This document shows positions 1 to 12,515 of a DNA stretch of 64,000 nucleotides, piece by piece. The DNA comes from Toxotes chatareus (lineage: Eukaryota > Chordata > Actinopteri > Toxotidae), in assembly GCA_016801885.1 (NCBI GenBank), contig CM028897.1, positions 20,154,001 through 20,218,000 on the forward strand. The letters are read 5' to 3'. Positions within the stretch are counted from its first letter, which is position 1. Every line of letters starts with the position of its first letter. Made by a program: the position numbers and the translations under genes. The notes below the pieces were generated by a model. That model was not told where the DNA came from. It searched no databases and saw nothing but the letters and a program-made list of their open reading frames with translations.

Positions 1-2407
1 AAATAGTCATTTGACAAAGACAATCCCGACTGAAGGTTTTTTTTTTCTGGAGCTTGCAACCGCATCACGTGGTTTTCACGAAGAAGATGGAATTAGCAAA
101 CTCCACCCACTGAATCACAGGAAAAGCTCAGGAACAAGCCAGAAAATAAACCTTCAGTTTGGATTGTTCTGTCATGTTAAACCAAAAACTACCTGCATGG
201 CTCAGTATTAGTGGGGTTAAGTCAGAGACTATGTTTGTTCTTTCTTTGGATGAACCAACCCTCTCAGTGTCATGTGGGGCATCTAACAGGACTGATCCCT
301 TCATTTAAAAAGGTCTGGACTGTTTGTGAACTGATGAGGACTGGACTTGCCAAACATTTGTGAGGAATCGTAATGATGGAACGAACAGAGGCTGTATTCC
401 CTCAGAGGCTGATCTGGAGTCAGCTATGTCACCCCCCTAGCTAAGTGTTGGATGTGTGGAGGGAAAAAGTGAGTCAGTCAGTGAGAATTCAGAATGCCTC
501 CAGCATGATGTGTCCATCATCCACAGCTAAGCGTCCCCGAGCAAAGGCAGCGAACCCTCGACGGATCGTACTGTGAATCCATCTGAACAAGAGCCACGAG
601 TAAAATCTCTGCTGTCCCATGAATGACTCACTGAGTAGTTCTACAGATGATTATTTTTGCTTCACTGATATTAGATTCTCTCTCTCTTTTTTTTTTTTTT
701 TTTTGCTTCATAAGTTTGGCTTTCATCCTTAAAACACTAACAGCTAGGAGTCAAAACATCCGTCTTTTCAGAGCCCAGATGTAAAGGATATGTTATGATC
801 AGTGTGTAGTCTGGTGTCACTGCAGGTGGCTGATCTCCACCCTGTACTGTAGGTTCACTTCTATCAGGAACCCAGTGGAGACCATGTACGTAAAGTCACG
901 TGTGGAATGTTTCCAGTGTAAAAATGTGATATGAATCAGGACTGTAAAACAGGCTTCACCTTACGTTGTCTTTCTTGCCATTTCCTATACATACAAAGGA
1001 GTTGAATTGAATTATGAAATATCTAATAATCATAAGAGAGCTAATAATACTAGTAAATCAGGAGTAATAATAAGTACACATGCGATTAGATACAATCTCA
1101 TCATTATGAGAAAGAATCCCAGAATTAATGATACTAAATCATAATTATGATGTGTTGAGATACATCATGATTCCATTTTCATGTTTCTCATAATTAGAGA
1201 AGCTATCACAGGATAAATCTCAAAACTAAGATGTAAATAAGTAGGTAAGTATGAATAAATATATACAGGAAAATCTTGACAATAAATCTGAGAGGCTAAC
1301 GTTCTCATAATTATAGTGATTCATAATCATAAGAGAAGTAAAAACACTTTTTATAGTGACGTTTATGGGCTTCCTTTTCAAAATAAAGGTTGTTATTTAA
1401 GCAAGGCACTTTCAGTACCACACCAGAGGATGGCAGTGGGTGCTTTTTTTCCCCCCCTTGTAGTTCCTGTTTTTTTTTTTTTTTTTTTAATTTGATCACA
1501 TTTTTACCTTTGGAGCATTTCACACATTTGACTTTACATATGATTTGCTTTGGAACTCCACCAACCAATGGATTAGCCCCATTTACTGTCATCAGTGTCC
1601 TGACATACTTGCCCGTATCCATTAAAGTGTCCTTTAAAACCATGGTTTGTTCTATAGCTTGTGTCATATATTTGGGAACCAGCAATGAAGACTATAGAGT
1701 GCACAGATTTTGTCATCACATCCAAACAGGAAAATTCTTACTTACTAAAATTACCTTTACTGACTAAAACTTTACATCAGAATAGTTTAGAGTTCACTGC
1801 AGGTCCAGTAACTTTAGGGAGAATCTTCATTTCTCATTTCTCCCTTCAGAACAACATTAGAGCAGCGACGTCCAGGCGCTGTGATGCATGCTGGGAAACA
1901 TGAAAACAGCAGGTGCTTTTGACATTGCATGTGTCGGTACGTTTTCCAGCACGTCTCCTGTCTCCACGACTGCTCTCAGACCGGCAATATGTGAGGTTAC
2001 CAGAGGAGCTTCAGCAGCTCCTGTCACTGAATCCAAGATGTTCAGCACTATTGTCTTTTCTACAGCTGCTATTCCCTCAGCTCTCAGGTCTATGTACAAA
2101 TGAAGAGGCTGGTTATGAAAAGATAAAGATAGGGTGCTTTGTGAGAGATATTAGGCAACGTATGTATGTCCTTAGTGAGCAAAGATGAGGAGATTTTCAG
2201 TTTGGAAATGAAATGACAAACACTTGAGCCTGATGGGTAAAAACAGCCCTGATCTGTGACTGGAAGGCTGGATGAGTTCCACAGGGAGCGCTGAAAGAAG
2301 CATGCAGGCTCATTAAACCATTTCTGGATCAAAACTCAAAAGAAAACAATCAGTATGGGTCTGGTGCCCGTCTCAGGTGGAAATGAGTGAAAAAAAAAAA
2401 AAAAAAA
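1..2407. other. Region downstream of tbkbp1, no confident gene
   Basis: This spacer follows the tbkbp1 stop codon and includes its 3' UTR, whose end I could not place. It holds T-runs near 684-704 and 1468-1489, and an AT-rich part (about 1016-1340) in which short motifs such as cataatcataagagag recur in both orientations. Between 1311 and 2099 two minus-strand frames look protein-like and are listed separately. Nothing else was recognised. Confidence 0.6.
1311..2099 (-). other. Protein-like minus-strand frames ending in a poly(A)-like tract; possible retrocopy
   Basis: Two minus-strand open frames (1857-2099, 80 codons, and 1311-1685) have balanced amino-acid composition with stretches such as VLNILDSVTGAAEAPLV and MTVNGANPLVGGVPKQ. 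The second runs into about 20 A residues on the minus strand (plus 1468-1489), as expected of a reverse-transcribed RNA tail. Stop codons separate the two frames. I do not recognise a parent protein, and the plus strand is also open over 1888-2103, so chance is a real alternative. Confidence 0.2.
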
Positions 2408-3478
2408 TCAGATCTTGCTGTTCTCCAAGTGAGAGTCGATGTGTTTGATGAGGGCGTCGTCAGGGTAACCAGTCGGGAAGGTCAGCTGACACAAAGGACA
2501 GCTACGAACGGCGCTCTCCTCTGACTCCATCCATAGCTACAGACAGAGGAAAACACAGGTGTGAAACCACTGATCCTCAAATCCCCAAAAAAAAAACTAA
2601 CAGAGAGAGAGAGAGAGAGATTTTTCTCTGCTATACATCTTCTAGTTCCACTGTTATTTCTGTTTTTTTTTTCTTTTTACAGAGAATCTGTTGCTTTATG
2701 CAATTCTCATTGTTTTCTACTCACGTTAATGGAAGGCCATGACTGAGCGTGCTCTGTGTTCATGTAGGGAGGCAGATGGCAGGAGAGGGTGGCAGGACCC
2801 TCAGGGGCCGAGAAGGAGGGATGGTGGGGCTGTTTCCTTGGAGACGAGAACGAGGGGTGGAGGGGCTGTTCTCGGGGTGACGATGAGCTGATCCCAATTG
2901 CGCCCAGGGTCCGGGGTGGGCTGGCAGCCGGCGACAGGTACGTGCAAACGTCCTGTAAATGTACGCAACAAATACACTCTGATTATAAACAATCCGGCTC
3001 TGAAGCCACGAGTAGAGCCACAAACGTCATCGTCATCACCTCTTCTTCATCAGAGGACTGTGGTGGTGTCACCAGTGGGGTGGGCTCAGGTGGGTCGTCG
3101 AGGTGACAGAAGTGATGCACCTGGGCGAGAGGAGAGACAGAGACGAGGAGCGTGATAACTCAGAGGATGAAGGGAATGAATATCTGAATATCTGTACAAA
3201 ATTTCATGGCCATAAGTCCAGTACAGTCTCAATTTTTTACTCTGAACCACGTCAACCTCACGGTGGAGCATTAAAATAGTCCTTCAGCAGTTTCTTCTCT
3301 CTAATCCATGGAAACCTTTTCCTTTATGTCACCTGACGCACACACAGTCATGTGACCTCTCAGTGACCTGACAGGGAAGCTGGCCTAGATTTTAAACTGT
3401 AACTCAGTATTCAACTAAAATTTTAAGAGGTCCAGTGAGAGAAAATTTCTTCAAGCGAAGGTCCGGAACACAATAATG

Positions 3479-3523
<45 letters not shown>

Positions 3524-6500
3524 AGAACGATACAAGGACAGTTTCTTTCCCCAGGCTGTGGCTCTGATGAATACGTGACTGTTTTTTCCCCACTACCTCC
3601 TTCAGCATCTTTGCACATTTTTCCACTACCTCATTTCACCGTCTCTTTATGTTTTTTGCACTATAACCTGCACTATTTCTCTCAATAGCCTGAATATATA
3701 TTTATAATAGTCTGAATATATATTTATATATATGTAAATAGTTATATAGTTATCTTCTGGAACAAAATTGCACTACCCACATTCAGACTGTCCCATTGCA
3801 CCATTAGTGTTCCGTTGGTTGTGTGTTGTTGTTGTTGTTGTTGTCTTTGTTGTTGTACCGCAGGAGAGGAAGAAAAACCGGAGTCAAATTCCTTGTTTGT
3901 ATGTACAAACTTGGCCAATAAATCTGATTATGATTATGAGATATATATATATATATATATAGCCTCATACTGACTGTTAAATTAAACAAAGTACAATTCA
4001 AAAATATTAATTGTCACTTAAGTTTTGAAGTATAAGTAAATCTGGGCTGGAATGGTGTCAGGGCCATCGTCTCTTGCTGTCTCCCGCTCACTCGCCTCTC
4101 TGTCTTCTCTATCTGTCTCCCGCTCACTCGTCTCGCTGTCTCCGGCTCACTTGTCTATAAATGTCATCTCCTTGTATCGCTAACTTCCCTCTCCACCTGT
4201 CACTCACCTCTCATCTCTCTCATCTCTGTATTCAGAGTCGCGCTTTCACTCTCGAATTTGATTGGCTGAGCAGCGTCATGTGGGATGGCTTAACTCGCAT
4301 GCAATTGGTCTGTAAGGTCCGCTAAATAGATACTGTAAAGACTAGAGCTGTGCTGGTTAAAATATTAGCGTCCCGTTGTGATGTAGAATAATCGATAATT
4401 TATTGATCGTAGGTCTGGGTCCACCTGTTAGTGGCCTCTGCTCTAACTCATCCTGCCTTCTCACGTGTCCCTGTGACATTGCTTCATTATGTTGTTACAT
4501 ATTTGTCCATGTCCTGTGGGGATTTTCTTAGCAGTTTAATACCAGTGACAAAATGTTAGCATGCATCAGATCATATCAGGTAATTAAAGTAATTTTCCAC
4601 AATGACCTGGAAGCAGTAGGTAACGATGTGGGTGTGTGAAGCTGTTAACAATGAGGAGGTCAGTGACCTCATAAAACCAAATGAAAGCTCCGAGCCTCAC
4701 CTCAGCAGCCATCGGAAAGCCCAGGTCCAGAGCACAGTGATGAGGACTGCTGCTCAAACTGCTGCCCCCGCCTCTCTCTCCTCCGCCTCCTCCCCCTCTC
4801 TCGCCTCCAGCTCCGTGAGCTGAGGCCGGTCTGACCAGGCCCACCAAGCTGGTACGGAGCTGAGGTTTGGTTTGGCTGTAACCCTGCGTCTCGCCCAGGA
4901 GGGGCCTGGGCTTGGGGAGGGTGGAGACTGGGTCCCTCATCAGGCGTGCGTGGGGTCTCTGGATGGCTGATGGGTCAGATACCTGGGAAAAGGAGAAGGT
5001 CAAAAATTCAAATGACTCGTCTATGCATTGATCTGTTTTTTTTGACAAAGTCCTGTTGTCCCACAGAGTTTCATAAAAAAAATTCCCGCCTCACCTCAGA
5101 GTAACTACGGCGACCCTGGAACTTCGCTCGTAGACGGCTGCTTGTTGGCTGATGAGAGTAGGAGGCAGGGCCGTCACACAGGGACAGGGGAGGAGAGGGG
5201 GCGGGGAGAAGCCTGTCGGGGGAGAGTGAGGGGCGCTGGGGTGAGGTGGGGGAGAGACGCTGAGGAGTCGGTGGAGGACGAGAGACTGGAGGAGGAAGAG
5301 AGACGAAGAGAGAGTGGCTTTATTTCAATACTACCGAATGTTGTCACTGCACAAAGTGACTCTCTCTCAGCACCTTTCCAGCTTTCCTGAGAGTTCGTGA
5401 GTCTACATCAGCTACATCCAGGGGCGTTGGAGGTGCAGTGAATTGACCTGGCAGCGATGGCTGAACACTGGGGTGAAGCTAATCACACATTCACTCACAT
5501 GTGACCTCAAAATCGCTCAAGGCGTTAGCATAGTACTTAAATCCTGGAGGAATGAGCGCCATTCTTCCAAAGGATATTCCCTCATTTGGTGTTTTGATGA
5601 TGGTGGTACAGAGCGCTAACTCATCTAACTGGCCCAAAATCTCCCATATATTTTTTGGCTGGGTTGAGATCTGGTGACTGTGAAGGCTGTAGCATATGAT
5701 TCACATCCTTTTCGCACTCATCAAACCATTTGGTGACCCCATTCAGTACATAGGAACAACGTCCAGGGTGCAGGAGGCGGACTTTGGGTGAGAGATTGTG
5801 TCATTACTATGGGACAGAGACACAAGCTGAAACTCATTATAGACAGCAGAGCAGGCAGACACTGTGGATAGTGGGAAATATTCGATCGTGACGTTGTCAA
5901 TTTCTGTTGAGAAAAAGTTTAAAAAGTCCTTACAAATGGCTGCAGTCGGCTCAAGACAGTTAGCAGCAAAGGGGTTGAGACCTGAATTGATTGTGGGGAA
6001 CTGTGGGAATTTTTTTTGCAGATGATCGTGGTCAAATATTTTGCTCTTGCAGCTTTAACAGATTGCTGGTACGCTGTCAGGCAGCCATTCAATATCGAAA
6101 TGAAACCTGTGGTCTAGCTTTTTCATTTGGTTTCTGTATATCAGTACAGCAACAGAGATGTCTCACAAGATGTCTCCACAGGTTGAATTAAACTTGAGGC
6201 TTTCTTTGTGAGCCTCAAACCGTTACACTAACCTCTGCTTTAATGATACCATTAACCCCGTCAAGTGACCTACCAGGCTCCTGTGAGACGTGCCGTAAAA
6301 GGTCACTCTGTTTTGCAGCCAGACCCATGAACCCGACCCAGCTCCTCGGTTAGCTCGGTGTAGGCTAACGCTAGGTTCACTCTGCAACACACGAAGAGAG
6401 TGACGGAATAAATACATGCATACAAGTGACAAACCGTCATTGTGCGATAAGACTTCTTTCAAAATATTCTCCTCTTTGAAACCAGACTCACTGTTCATCC

Positions 6501-9500
6501 CCGGCTTTCTTTATCCATTCTACGTCACAGTGCTCACAGTGTGGGGCAGCTCCTGTGACTGATGGACACACACACACAGAGCTGTGGTTAGAGCTGCAGC
6601 ACTTAACATGTCTTTGTTTAAATTCTCCCTCTAAAATGTGAGAAATACACTGGGCACTAACAGGCTTGTCTCTCAGTGTGAACAAGTCCCCTGTTTATCA
6701 GTATATCAGAGCTTCAACGTTCAACCCAAATCACTTCCTTTCTGCCTGTGATGAAAATCACTTTTGCAGAGATATGGAATTTGGGAAAAGTAAACTAGCA
6801 AGATGAACTTTTAATTGGATTCAGCTGTGAGTTGTGGCGATTTAAACAAGCTTCTTGGTGCTGCATTCAAAGTAGCTCAGACCTCTGAGGATAGCTCAGC
6901 TGCTGCAAAGCATTGTGTTGATCTCAGCACCTTTCCAGCTTTCCTGAGAGTTCGTGAGTCTACATCAGCTACATCCAGGGGCGTTGGAGGTGCAGTGAAT
7001 TGACCTGGCAGCGATGGCTGAACACTGGGGTGAAGCTAATCACACATTCACTCACATGTGACCTCAAAATCGCTCAAGGCGTTAGCATAGTACTTAAATC
7101 CTGGAGGAATGAGCGCCATTCTTCCAAAGGATATTCCCTCATTTGGTGTTTTGATGATGGTGGTACAGAGCGCTAACTCATCTAACTGGCCCAAAATCTC
7201 CCATATATTTTTTGGCTGGGTTGAGATCTGGTGACTGTGAAGGCTGTAGCATATGATTCACATCCTTTTCGCACTCATCAAACCATTTGGTGACCCCCAT
7301 TCAGTACATAGGAACAACGTCCAGGGTGCAGGAGGCGGACTTTGGGTGAGAGATTGTGTCATTACTATGGGACAGAGACACAAGCTGAAACTCATTATAG
7401 ACAGCAGAGCAGGCAGACACTGTGGATAGTGGGAAATATTCGATCGTACGTTGTCAATTTCTGTTGAGAAAAAGTTTAAAAAGTCCTTACAAATGGCTGC
7501 AGTCGGCTCAAGACAGTTAGCAGCAAAGGGGTTGAGACCTGAATTGATTGTGGGGAACTGTGGGAATTTTTTTTGCAGATGATCGTGGTCAAATATTTTG
7601 CTCTTGCAGCTTTAACAGATTGCTGGTACGCTGTCAGGCAGCCATTCAATATCGAAATGAAACCTGTGGTCTAGCTTTTTTCATTTGGTTTCTGTATATC
7701 AGTACAGCAACAGAGATGTCTCACAAGATGTCTCCACAGGTTGAATTAAACTTGAGGCTTTCTTTGTGAGCCTCAAACCGTTACACTAACCTCTGCTTTA
7801 ATGATACCATTAACCCCGTCAAGTGACCTACCAGGCTCCTGTGAGACGTGCCGTAAAAGGTCACTCTGTTTTGCAGCCAGACCGCGAACCCGACCCAGCT
7901 CCTCGGTTAGCTCGGTGTAGGCTAACGCTAGGTTCACTCTGCAACACACGAAGAGAGTGACGGAATAAATACATGCATACAAGTGACAAACCGTCATTGT
8001 GCGATAAGACTTCTTTCAAAATATTCTCCTCTTTGAAACCAGACTCACTGTTCATCCCCGGCTTTCTTTATCCATTCTACGTCACAGTGCTCACAGTGTG
8101 GGGGCAGCTCCTGTGACTGATGGACACACACACACAGAGCTGTGGTTAGAGCTGCAGCACTTAACATGTCTTTGTTTAAATTCTCCCTCTAAAATGTGAG
8201 AAATACACTGGGCACTAACAGGCTTGTCTCTCAGTGTGAACAAGTCCCCTGTTTATCAGTATATCAGAGCTTCAACGTTCAACCCAAATCACTTCCTTTC
8301 TGCCTGTGATGAAAATCACTTTTGCAGAGATATGGAATTTGGGAAAAGTAAACTAGCAAGATGAACTTTTAATTGGATTCAGCTGTGAGTTGTGGCGATT
8401 TAAACAAGCTTCTTGGTGCTGCATTCAAAGTAGCTCAGACCTCTGAGGATAGCTCAGCTGCTGCAAAGCATTGTGTTGATGAGCTATGCGGAAGAAACCT
8501 GAAACCCAGTTTTACCACTTATTGCATTTTCACAGTTATTGCAGAATAAACAGCTACAGGGCACTGTACTTCCTTTCTTGTAAACCAATAGGTTTTGTCT
8601 GTGGAACTTTTGTACAATAAACGAAACATAACTTGAGGATAATCACGTTAAAAGAAACAATGGAAACTGTAACAAAAAATAACTGTCACAAACACAACCA
8701 CACAAAATGGGTGAAATAGAGACATTACTGTTCATTAATCAATTTTCTGGTCCAAATTCTAATGTCTGCTATTTCTAACTTCCTATTAATTCATGAATCA
8801 AAGTCAATTTCATTAACCTTATATATATTTTTTATTCACTTCATTCCACTAATTTCATGCCAGATTCCACTGTGCCCCTCACCAGTAAACAGAAAGCATA
8901 TGTAAACTTTTGTCCCACTGTTGCTACAAATGGCCGTCAAATATGACAAAATAACCACAGTATGGAGGAGTGCAGTAGAGATAATGGTTCTGATGGTACC
9001 ATAAATACACACATACTGGCTGAGCATCAGGCCTACCTGTCTTTGCACTTCCTGTAGCTGAGCTACCTCCTGCTGCAGCCTCTGGAGTTCAGCCCTCAGC
9101 TCCTTCTCCCTCTCACAGGCTCCCTCAGCCTCCTGCCGAGCCCCCTCCAGCTCGGCCTCCAGTCGCTGCAGCTTCAGGTCCGACAGGGCATCCAGGCTGC
9201 GTGAGCTCTGCAGCGTCGGCCCGCGACCCTCTGACAAAACCAAGCACAGCTTCAAGCCTGTGTTTTTATATGGTTGTAGTCCGCAGTCATGTTGTGTTCG
9301 GTGTTTATTTTGGTTGTATGCTTATGAAGTCCAAGCAGAACCCACCTCTGGGTACGTCCAGGCTGGCGTGGAGCTGAGACTGATGAGCATCTTTGCAGCG
9401 GAGCTGAGCACTGAGCTTCTGAATGGAAGTTTCTCTCTGTCTCAGAGCTGACTCCAAACTGCAGATCCTCTCCACGTGCTGCTCTGCTAGAGTTGTCTGA

Positions 9501-10645
9501 CAACACACACACACACACACACACTTACAAACACAGTGGCATAAAATACTATCACAAGAAAGCATTGGTGTGTGTGTGTGTGTATGTCTTTTCACCATCT
9601 TGTCTAGGTCTCTCTGGACATTGCTTTTCTCCAGGTGAATCTTCTCATAAGCCTGGATGACTTCCTCCAACCTCTCCTCCCTCTCCTTACTCTTCTGAAG
9701 CTGAAACCAAGAAATAAGAGTAGACTTGACTTTGAAGGCGGATATGATGATTAGTGCTTCTATTTGTAGTTTGAGCAGGTCCGCTGTTTTGGACTCTGTC
9801 TCTTGTTTCCTCAGTCACTGACATTAATTTGATAAAACACTTTTAACTTAATCATTTTTATACTGTTTATTTTGGTAAAATGTCAGTGTAGGCAACAATA
9901 TACACACTGCCAATATTAACATAATAAATATGGATAATATTGGCAGGGTGTACATGGATACAATGGTGACCGGGTCTGCCCACTTACAGCCAAAAAGAAG
10001 ATCCGCGTGCGAGCAGGAGATCAATGATAGTAGTTGTGCACTCTGGGAAAACAGTCACGCGCTCCTTCAGGTTCTGCACGTGCTCAAAGCATTGTTTTCT
10101 CCTCACTGAGATATTCTGCCCGCTACTAGTAGTAGTAGCAGTTGCAGTAATAGTATTACTATGTACCTCCTGAGTGAGAGAGTTGATCCTCTGTTGTAGG
10201 TTGGTGGTCTCTGATTGGATTACGCTGGTGTCCTTGATGATGGGCTCACAGGAGCAACACACTATCCTCTCCTCTCCAAATTCACTGATCATGGGAAACT
10301 GAGAGAAGAGGAAAAGAAGGAGAGAAGAGCACAGGAGAGGTCAGGAGAGTGTGACATTGTATTCTATATTGTTTGTGTAAATATGTGTGTACAGTGTGTG
10401 CTGCTCTCCACCTTGACCTCGTAGTGTTTGAGTTTCCTCTTGATGCTGCTGTTCTCCCTCTCCAGACTGGCCAGCCGGGTCTTGATGTCATGATAGGCCG
10501 CGGCCAGGGCCAATCCCGATGCCGGGTACATGTCCTCCGGCAGCCGATTGGCCGACCAGCTGATCCCAGATACGCCCACGTCATCTCTCAACCCCTCTCC
10601 GCCTCCCAGCAGCCCCAGCTCTCCTCTGCCGAACAGATCCATCAT
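2408..10645 (-). CDS. tbkbp1: TBK1-binding protein 1 (SINTBAD), 12 coding exons, 631 aa
   Basis: Adaptor that binds the kinases TBK1 and IKK-epsilon in innate antiviral signalling, related to TANK and NAP1. Coding exons in transcript order: 10412-10645, 10167-10298, 9596-9700, 9346-9496, 9037-9230, 8049-8110, 7832-7938, 5095-5285, 4701-4982, 3040-3120, 2725-2952, 2408-2536. All junctions are GT-AG and phase-compatible, total 1896 nt. Residues about 50-290 are coiled coil (SLERENSSIKRKLKHYE, IQAYEKIHLEKSN). The TBK1-binding domain lies at about 294-328 (VNLALAYTELTEELGRV). Then comes a Pro/Ser-rich part with KFQGRRSYSE, a short acidic run, HAQSWPSIN, and a C-terminal zinc finger with C602, C605, H621 and H625, ending HLENSKI. 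Human TBKBP1, 615 aa from memory, has the same order and ending. The first ATG of an ATGATG pair was chosen. It lies 7 nt inside an exon whose acceptor is at 10653-10655, so at least one non-coding 5' exon is upstream. Oddity: the intron between exons 7832-7938 and 5095-5285 holds a second copy of two exons. Confidence 0.95.
3489..3520. repeat. (AT)n microsatellite
   Basis: About 16 AT units inside a tbkbp1 intron. A second, shorter (AT)n tract lies at about 3939-3961, and a (GTT)n tract near 3823-3842. Confidence 0.95.
5570..5760 (-). mobile_element. Tc1/mariner-like transposase remnant (unit 1)
   Basis: Read on the minus strand, this translates to a fragment with the DDE-transposase C-terminal motif SQSPDLNP, preceded by TKWFDECEKDVNHML. 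Frames are broken beyond it and no inverted termini were found, so it is a dead fragment in a tbkbp1 intron. It is copied in the second unit. Confidence 0.6.
6274..6552 (-). pseudogene. Duplicated, frame-damaged copy of the two tbkbp1 TBK1-binding-domain exons
   Basis: The copied exons are 6492-6552 (61 nt; functional counterpart 8049-8110, 62 nt) and 6274-6381 (108 nt; counterpart 7832-7938, 107 nt). Acceptors and donors (cacag, GTGAGT, ttgcag, GTAGG) are intact. The first copy has four C instead of five. The second has cccatg where the functional exon has ccgcg, shifting the frame after ELGRV to a stop at about 15 codons from the normal exon end. After the phase-1 end of exon 7832-7938, the 61-nt exon happens to be in frame and would add a second copy of AYTELTEELGRV before terminating. 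The inactive-copy call is firm at sequence level; whether the exons are ever spliced in is unknown. Confidence 0.8.
7127..7318 (-). mobile_element. Tc1/mariner-like transposase remnant (unit 2)
   Basis: Duplicate of the 5570-5760 fragment, carried along by the tandem duplication, with the same SQSPDLNP-type minus-strand translation. It is one base longer at the gtgaccccc run. Confidence 0.6.
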
Positions 10646-11881
10646 CAGTTAGCTGTAGGGGAGGGAAGGAAACAGTTGTAGGTGATCTCTGGAAAACGTA
10701 GTGAGGAAAACGTGGACCGGACTTTGGGCAGACAGACAAAAAGCTTAGTGAGTCACTTTGCACTCCCCATCTCACACAGCAGGGGCACTAATGGCAATAA
10801 ATCTGCCGAGCCTCATGTTCTGGCATAGGTGACAGCCAGAGAGTTTGTGTGTGTGTGTGTTCTTCAGACTGCAGCCAGGAGCCCACTGAGCCTGCCAGCC
10901 AAAGGTTTGGTGTTTCCCATCTGTTGCTGTGAAGTTACTCCCTCTCTTGCCTGCCCCCTGCCTCTCACAGGCGGTTTCCATGGTTACAGGGGGAAAACTG
11001 ATCCACCCCAACACGAAAAAAAAAAAAAATGGAGAAAGAGAATCTTGTTTCAATAAATACACCCACAAAAGATAGGATCGATAAGACAGGATTTATGGGG
11101 CTTGATGATTTGTGAGGCATCGTTGTGCGTTCCTCTTGCCAACACAAATGGTCAGCCAGTCAGCCAGTGTGCGCTCTGAAATGAATGAGCTTTTCCCAGC
11201 CACGTCTGTGCAAGAGCTCCCGATCTCCACAGTTGGCAGCATATTGAGTGATGATAGCCTTCTCATTTATGAAAGCAAAAAAAAAATCAGAGAAATAAAC
11301 TGTATAATGTTTCTAATATATATTTCTAATCTGAGATGCATGGTTCACATCAGCAGATGCTTCTTGCCAATATAAATAAATATAAATCAAAGCTCTAACA
11401 CACATCCCTAACCTTGTTTGCTAACTCCTGGCTATAACATTTACTTCCCTTTCATTTCCCTGTGGACAGGAGTGAGACACATTCACATTCCTAAATCCAC
11501 ATTTTCTGGCTTTAAACCACTGACAAGATGGAAGGTATGAGCTAGAAGGTCTCAAGTGACCCTTGTCCATGTTTTCTGTGGTCTACTCGGATGAGACTGA
11601 GGTCTGACTATGTCAGAATAAAATTGCATTTAGCCTGCAAAACTTCCAGATGCTGAGCTGGAGGAGATCTGAGCAGCAGTCTCACAACAGCAGAATGCAG
11701 CGTGCAGCTCTGCAGTACATTAACATTTCATATGTGAACATCGTACACAGCCATGCCTCCTCTTTACAACAGCAAACAGCCACACACACACACGTTCACA
11801 CACGGATACTACAACATACAGTGTTTAGCAGTCCTATAAAGAAGCAGGCATATTTTAAGTCTTCAGCAGAACAATGACAGC

Positions 11882-12515
11882 TTCATCAGGAAGATCAGAC
11901 TAACACTGGATAGCTCCTCCTTTTACTCTCAAACAGCCTCAGTTCTTCTTCTCATTGATTCCACATGATGTTGGAAACCTTCCTCTGAGCTTCTGCTCCA
12001 TGTTGACATGATTCATCACATCATTCAAAGGTGTTCTACTGGATTCAGGTCTGCAGACTGGGGGAGGTCACTGAAGTTCACTGTCATGTTGATGAAACCA
12101 GTTTGAGACGACTTTAGCTTTGTGACATGGAGCATTATCCTGCTGGAAGCAGCCATTAGAAGATGGTGAACTGTGGCCATGAAGGGACGAACATGGTCAG
12201 CAACAATACTCAGACACACTGTGACATTCAGACCATGACTGGTATTTAGGCCAAAACTGAGTCAAGAAAACCTTCCCCACACCATCACACCACCACCACC
12301 ACCACCACCACCAGCCTGGAACTGTTGACACAAGGCAGGTTGGGTCCATGGATTCATGCTGTTGAAGCCAAATTCTGACCCTACCATCTGCTGCCTCAGC
12401 ACAAATCCAGATCCATCAGACCAGACTCCGTTTTTTTTCCAGGCTTCATCTGTTCAGCTTTGATCTGTGTCCACTGCAGCCTCAGATCTCTGTTCTTGGC
12501 TACGACAGCTGTGTG
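11882..12515 (-). mobile_element. Tc1/mariner-like degenerate element
   Basis: The minus strand reads FMATVHHLLMAASSRIMLH and then DLPQSADLNPVEHL, the latter resembling the conserved C-terminal block of Tc1/mariner DDE transposases. The same family recurs in the opposite orientation at 59279-59740, sharing tggatagctcctccttttac and ttccacatgatgttggaaac. Several frame breaks make it inactive. Ends are approximate and no target-site duplication was seen. Confidence 0.6.

Larger units (their letters stand above)
5365..8480. repeat. Near-identical tandem duplication, two units of about 1557 bp
   Basis: The stretch from 5365 to about 6922 is repeated head-to-tail from about 6922 to 8480. Both copies start at tctcagcacctttccagc and end in cattgtgttgat. 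Over 1.5 kb I saw only a handful of single-base indels: a C-run before attcagtac, gatcgtgacg versus gatcgtacg, a T-run before catttgg, cccatgaac versus cgcgaac, and GGGG versus GGGGG. The unit carries two tbkbp1 exons, a Tc1-like remnant and intron sequence. The high identity means a recent event, or possibly haplotypes placed in series by the assembly. Confidence 0.93.
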
